Assembly (NCBI GenBank): GCA_011525785.1
Contig: WYBT01000045.1
Coordinates: 1-64,000 of the forward strand
Source: Planctomycetaceae bacterium
GTDB lineage: Bacteria > Planctomycetota > UBA1135 > GCA-002686595
Reading direction: 5' to 3'
DNA length: 64,000 bases
Positions 62,118-64,000 of the stretch are shown one piece after another. Under the pieces are notes generated by a model. It saw only the letters and a list, made by a program, of their open reading frames with translations. It was not told the DNA's origin and made no database searches. Position 1 is the stretch's first letter. Each line of letters starts with the position of its first letter. Position numbers and translations under genes: made by a program.

Positions 62118-64000
62118 ATGACGGCGTTCCGAGTCAGCGGCCTCTTCGTAGTGCTTGCGCTGGTCTGCGGCGTTATGTGGTTTTCGCTGCGTCAGCCCGC
62201 GGTCTCGAGCGGTACGGAGCAGCTTGTCAGCCCGTCGCCCGCGGAGCCCGACGCCGCGGCGGCCGACGAGGCGGCGCAGGGCGCTGGGATCGCGAGCTCG
62301 CGAGTGAGCACCGAATCGACCGGCGACGGCGTCGAAGCTGGAACGACGACTCCGGCCTCGAAGTCGCCGCCGCAAGCAGCGCCCGAGCTGTCTGTGGAAG
62401 TGGTGTGGAGTGACGGCCGGCCTGCCGAGGAGGCCGATGTCTTCCTTCGCGCCGTCGATGCCGAGAGCCTCGATGGCCGCCACGTCGCCGTCACGGACTC
62501 GTCCGGAGTGGCGACGCTCGCGGCTCCAGCGGCGCGCGCGGTGGTGTGGGCCAGACTCGACGAGCTTGCGTCGTTGCCTCGTGAGATAAGAACCGGTTCG
62601 CGCACGCGCCTCGTGCTGTCCGGATTGGTGAGCGCCGAGGGCCGGCTCCAACCCAACCCGGACATCCCCGGCGTTCGCATGCGGGTGACCTGCTTCGCGC
62701 TTGACGGGGCGAGGCGTTTGAAGCTCGCCGAGCGATTTACGACGGTCGACGAGCCCTGGCGTATGGACGAGCTGCCGCTGCCCGACAGCAGGCAGTTCCT
62801 CTTCCGCTTCGAGAGCGACAAGACCATGCCGATCGAAGCGCGCCGTCGCGCGGAGCGGCCGGGCGACGTGATGAACGTCGACATGGAGATTTTCGCCGGC
62901 TACGTGCGGCCCGTGCGCGTCGAGGACGACGAGGGCAAGGGAATCGAGGGCGCGCGCGTGGTCGCGCAGTACATCAACGCGTTTTCGTACCCGGTCACCT
63001 TCGAGGGTGTGACGGACGCGAACGGCGATTGTCAGCTCGCTGGCGTGCCTCCTCGCGAAGGCGAACTGTACGCGAGCAAAAAGGGCTACGCGACTTCGTA
63101 CTACTCGTATCCGATTCACGCGCTGCTACCCGAGGAGCAGGTCTGGACCATCCGCATGCCGCGTGCGGCGCCGATCCGTGGTCGGGTGCTGGCCGCCACG
63201 GGTGAACCCGTGCAGGACTTCGAACTCATGTGGTTTCCGCTCACGTCGACGGTCTCGCACTCGCGCGCGTTTCGCGGCGTGGCGGACGGCGCGTTCGAAC
63301 TCGACGAGATCGCTGTTGGAAACGTGACGTTGCTCGCCAAGTCGGACGAACTGGGGCAGACCGCGCCGTTCGCTCAGGTCCTTGGCCCGCAGGGCGCGGA
63401 AAACGTCGAGCTGCGTTTCGGAGCAGCAGCGGTCGTGTCCGGCGCCGTGGTCGACGCGCTCGACGAGTCGCCCATCGCACGAGCGCTTGTCCAACCCTGG
63501 AGCGCCATCGCCACGCGCAACTTCGAGCCGGTCGGGTCGGTCATCGTGACCGACGACCAGGGACACTTTCGCTCGGAGCGCTTCAACGTCGGCATCAACC
63601 GTTTCGAAGTGAGCGCCCCGGGTTACGCGCCGCGCTTCACCGGCGCGTTCGCCGAGGCGGGCAAAGAGGTGGATGCAGGCGTCATCCGACTCGCGCGCTC
63701 GCAGCCGCTGGAAGTCGAGTTGATCCACGGTCCCGACGTGATTCCCACCGAGTGCTACGCGACGGGCGCCGAGTCGAGCGGGACGCGAACGCTGCCCCCG
63801 GTCGCTTTCGACGCTCACGGACGGCTGCGTTTTCGGGATGTCTCGCCGGGTCATTGGCGGATTCAACTGATGCTCTACACCGGTCCCGGTGGGGAGTACG
63901 AATTGACGCTGAAGCCCGGAGAGGATTGGCGCCTGCGCGTCGACGTGACTCAGGTTAGGCCGTGGAGGATCGAGCTGCGCGAGCGCGATGGCTCGCGAGC
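62118..64000 (+). CDS. Large secreted protein with carboxypeptidase-regulatory-like domains (cut by window end)
   Basis: The frame is open from the ATG at 62118 (a GTG at 62100 is in frame) to the window end, at least 627 codons. A single N-terminal hydrophobic segment (LFVVLALVCGVMWFSL) is followed by an Ala/Pro/Ser-rich linker (about residues 30-85). Then come repeated beta-sandwich units of the CarboxypepD_reg type: VEVVWSDGRPAEEADVFL, VRVEDDEGKGIEGARVVAQY, GVTDANGDCQLAGVPP, IRGRVLAATGEPVQDFEL and VSGAVVDALDESPIARALVQ. It is the last visible gene of the sigma-like operon and probably its main exported product; the C-terminus is not in the window. Confidence 0.82.
   Translation, partial: MTAFRVSGLFVVLALVCGVMWFSLRQPAVSSGTEQLVSPSPAEPDAAAADEAAQGAGIASSRVSTESTGDGVEAGTTTPASKSPPQAAPELSVEVVWSDGRPAEEADVFLRAVDAESLDGRHVAVTDSSGVATLAAPAARAVVWARLDELASLPREIRTGSRTRLVLSGLVSAEGRLQPNPDIPGVRMRVTCFALDGARRLKLAERFTTVDEPWRMDELPLPDSRQFLFRFESDKTMPIEARRRAERPGDVMNVDMEIFAGYVRPVRVEDDEGKGIEGARVVAQYINAFSYPVTFEGVTDANGDCQLAGVPPREGELYASKKGYATSYYSYPIHALLPEEQVWTIRMPRAAPIRGRVLAATGEPVQDFELMWFPLTSTVSHSRAFRGVADGAFELDEIAVGNVTLLAKSDELGQTAPFAQVLGPQGAENVELRFGAAAVVSGAVVDALDESPIARALVQPWSAIATRNFEPVGSVIVTDDQGHFRSERFNVGINRFEVSAPGYAPRFTGAFAEAGKEVDAGVIRLARSQPLEVELIHGPDVIPTECYATGAESSGTRTLPPVAFDAHGRLRFRDVSPGHWRIQLMLYTGPGGEYELTLKPGEDWRLRVDVTQVRPWRIELRERDGSR

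Overview
The window is high-G+C bacterial chromosome with about 41 protein genes, dense short operons and many start/stop overlaps (ATGA, GTGA). It has many large secreted proteins of FG-GAP, beta-propeller and parallel beta-helix type, an ECF sigma factor paired with a Ser/Thr kinase, two sigma/anti-sigma/CHAT modules, sulfatase-like and formylglycine-generating-enzyme-like proteins, and a family of Cys-rich terminal domains beginning Tyr-Cys-Thr. Together these point to a Planctomycetota bacterium, probably of a deep or poorly characterised lineage. This assignment is inference from gene content. No rRNA, tRNA, CRISPR array, IS element or prophage was recognised.

Layout. 0.1-3.1 kb: a secreted propeller-like protein and a two-domain fasciclin protein. 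3.35-8.0 kb: an operon of a polytopic membrane protein, a secreted metzincin-type metalloprotease and a sulfatase-superfamily hydrolase. 8.05-12.2 kb (minus strand): a lipoprotein with FG-GAP and ASPIC/UnbV regions, a B12-binding radical SAM enzyme with a C-terminal PqqD-like domain, and a GTG-started 58-residue peptide. All three are joined by 4-base start/stop overlaps and resemble a RiPP-type modification operon. 12.3-17.8 kb: three secreted proteins and a YbaK-like deacylase. 17.9-24.5 kb: a FadE-like acyl-CoA dehydrogenase, a two-gene operon (kinase-like fusion plus membrane protein) and a nitrilase-family amidase.

24.6-35.8 kb: two independent modules of ECF sigma factor, membrane anti-sigma factor and exported TPR/CHAT (caspase-like) protein, one on each strand and convergent, with a secreted FG-GAP-type protein between them. 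35.9-38.2 kb: a secreted MORN plus terpene-cyclase-fold protein. 38.3-41.8 kb: an overlapping four-gene operon (ApbE flavin transferase, outer-membrane porin-like protein, FMN-binding flavoprotein, membrane cytochrome-like protein) that looks like a flavin-based electron-transfer system.

42-56 kb: surface-protein territory. It holds a 14-repeat propeller protein, two beta-helix proteins (one with a C11 tract that breaks its frame just after the start), a paralogue of the first gene of the window, a mosaic propeller protein, a DCC-family thiol oxidoreductase and a large secreted protein of unknown function. It also includes about 1.1 kb with no convincing gene. 56-59.4 kb: a zinc-finger/kinase/TPR protein with its ECF sigma factor. 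59.6-64 kb: a small membrane protein, then an operon of a sigma-like protein, a TPR protein, a 56-residue secreted peptide and a large secreted carboxypeptidase-regulatory-like protein cut by the window end.

The strongest candidates for new biology are the radical SAM/PqqD/peptide operon, the duplicated sigma/anti-sigma/TPR-CHAT modules, the seven-copy shared terminal domain of the exported proteins, and the homopolymer-tract frameshift at 52.3 kb.
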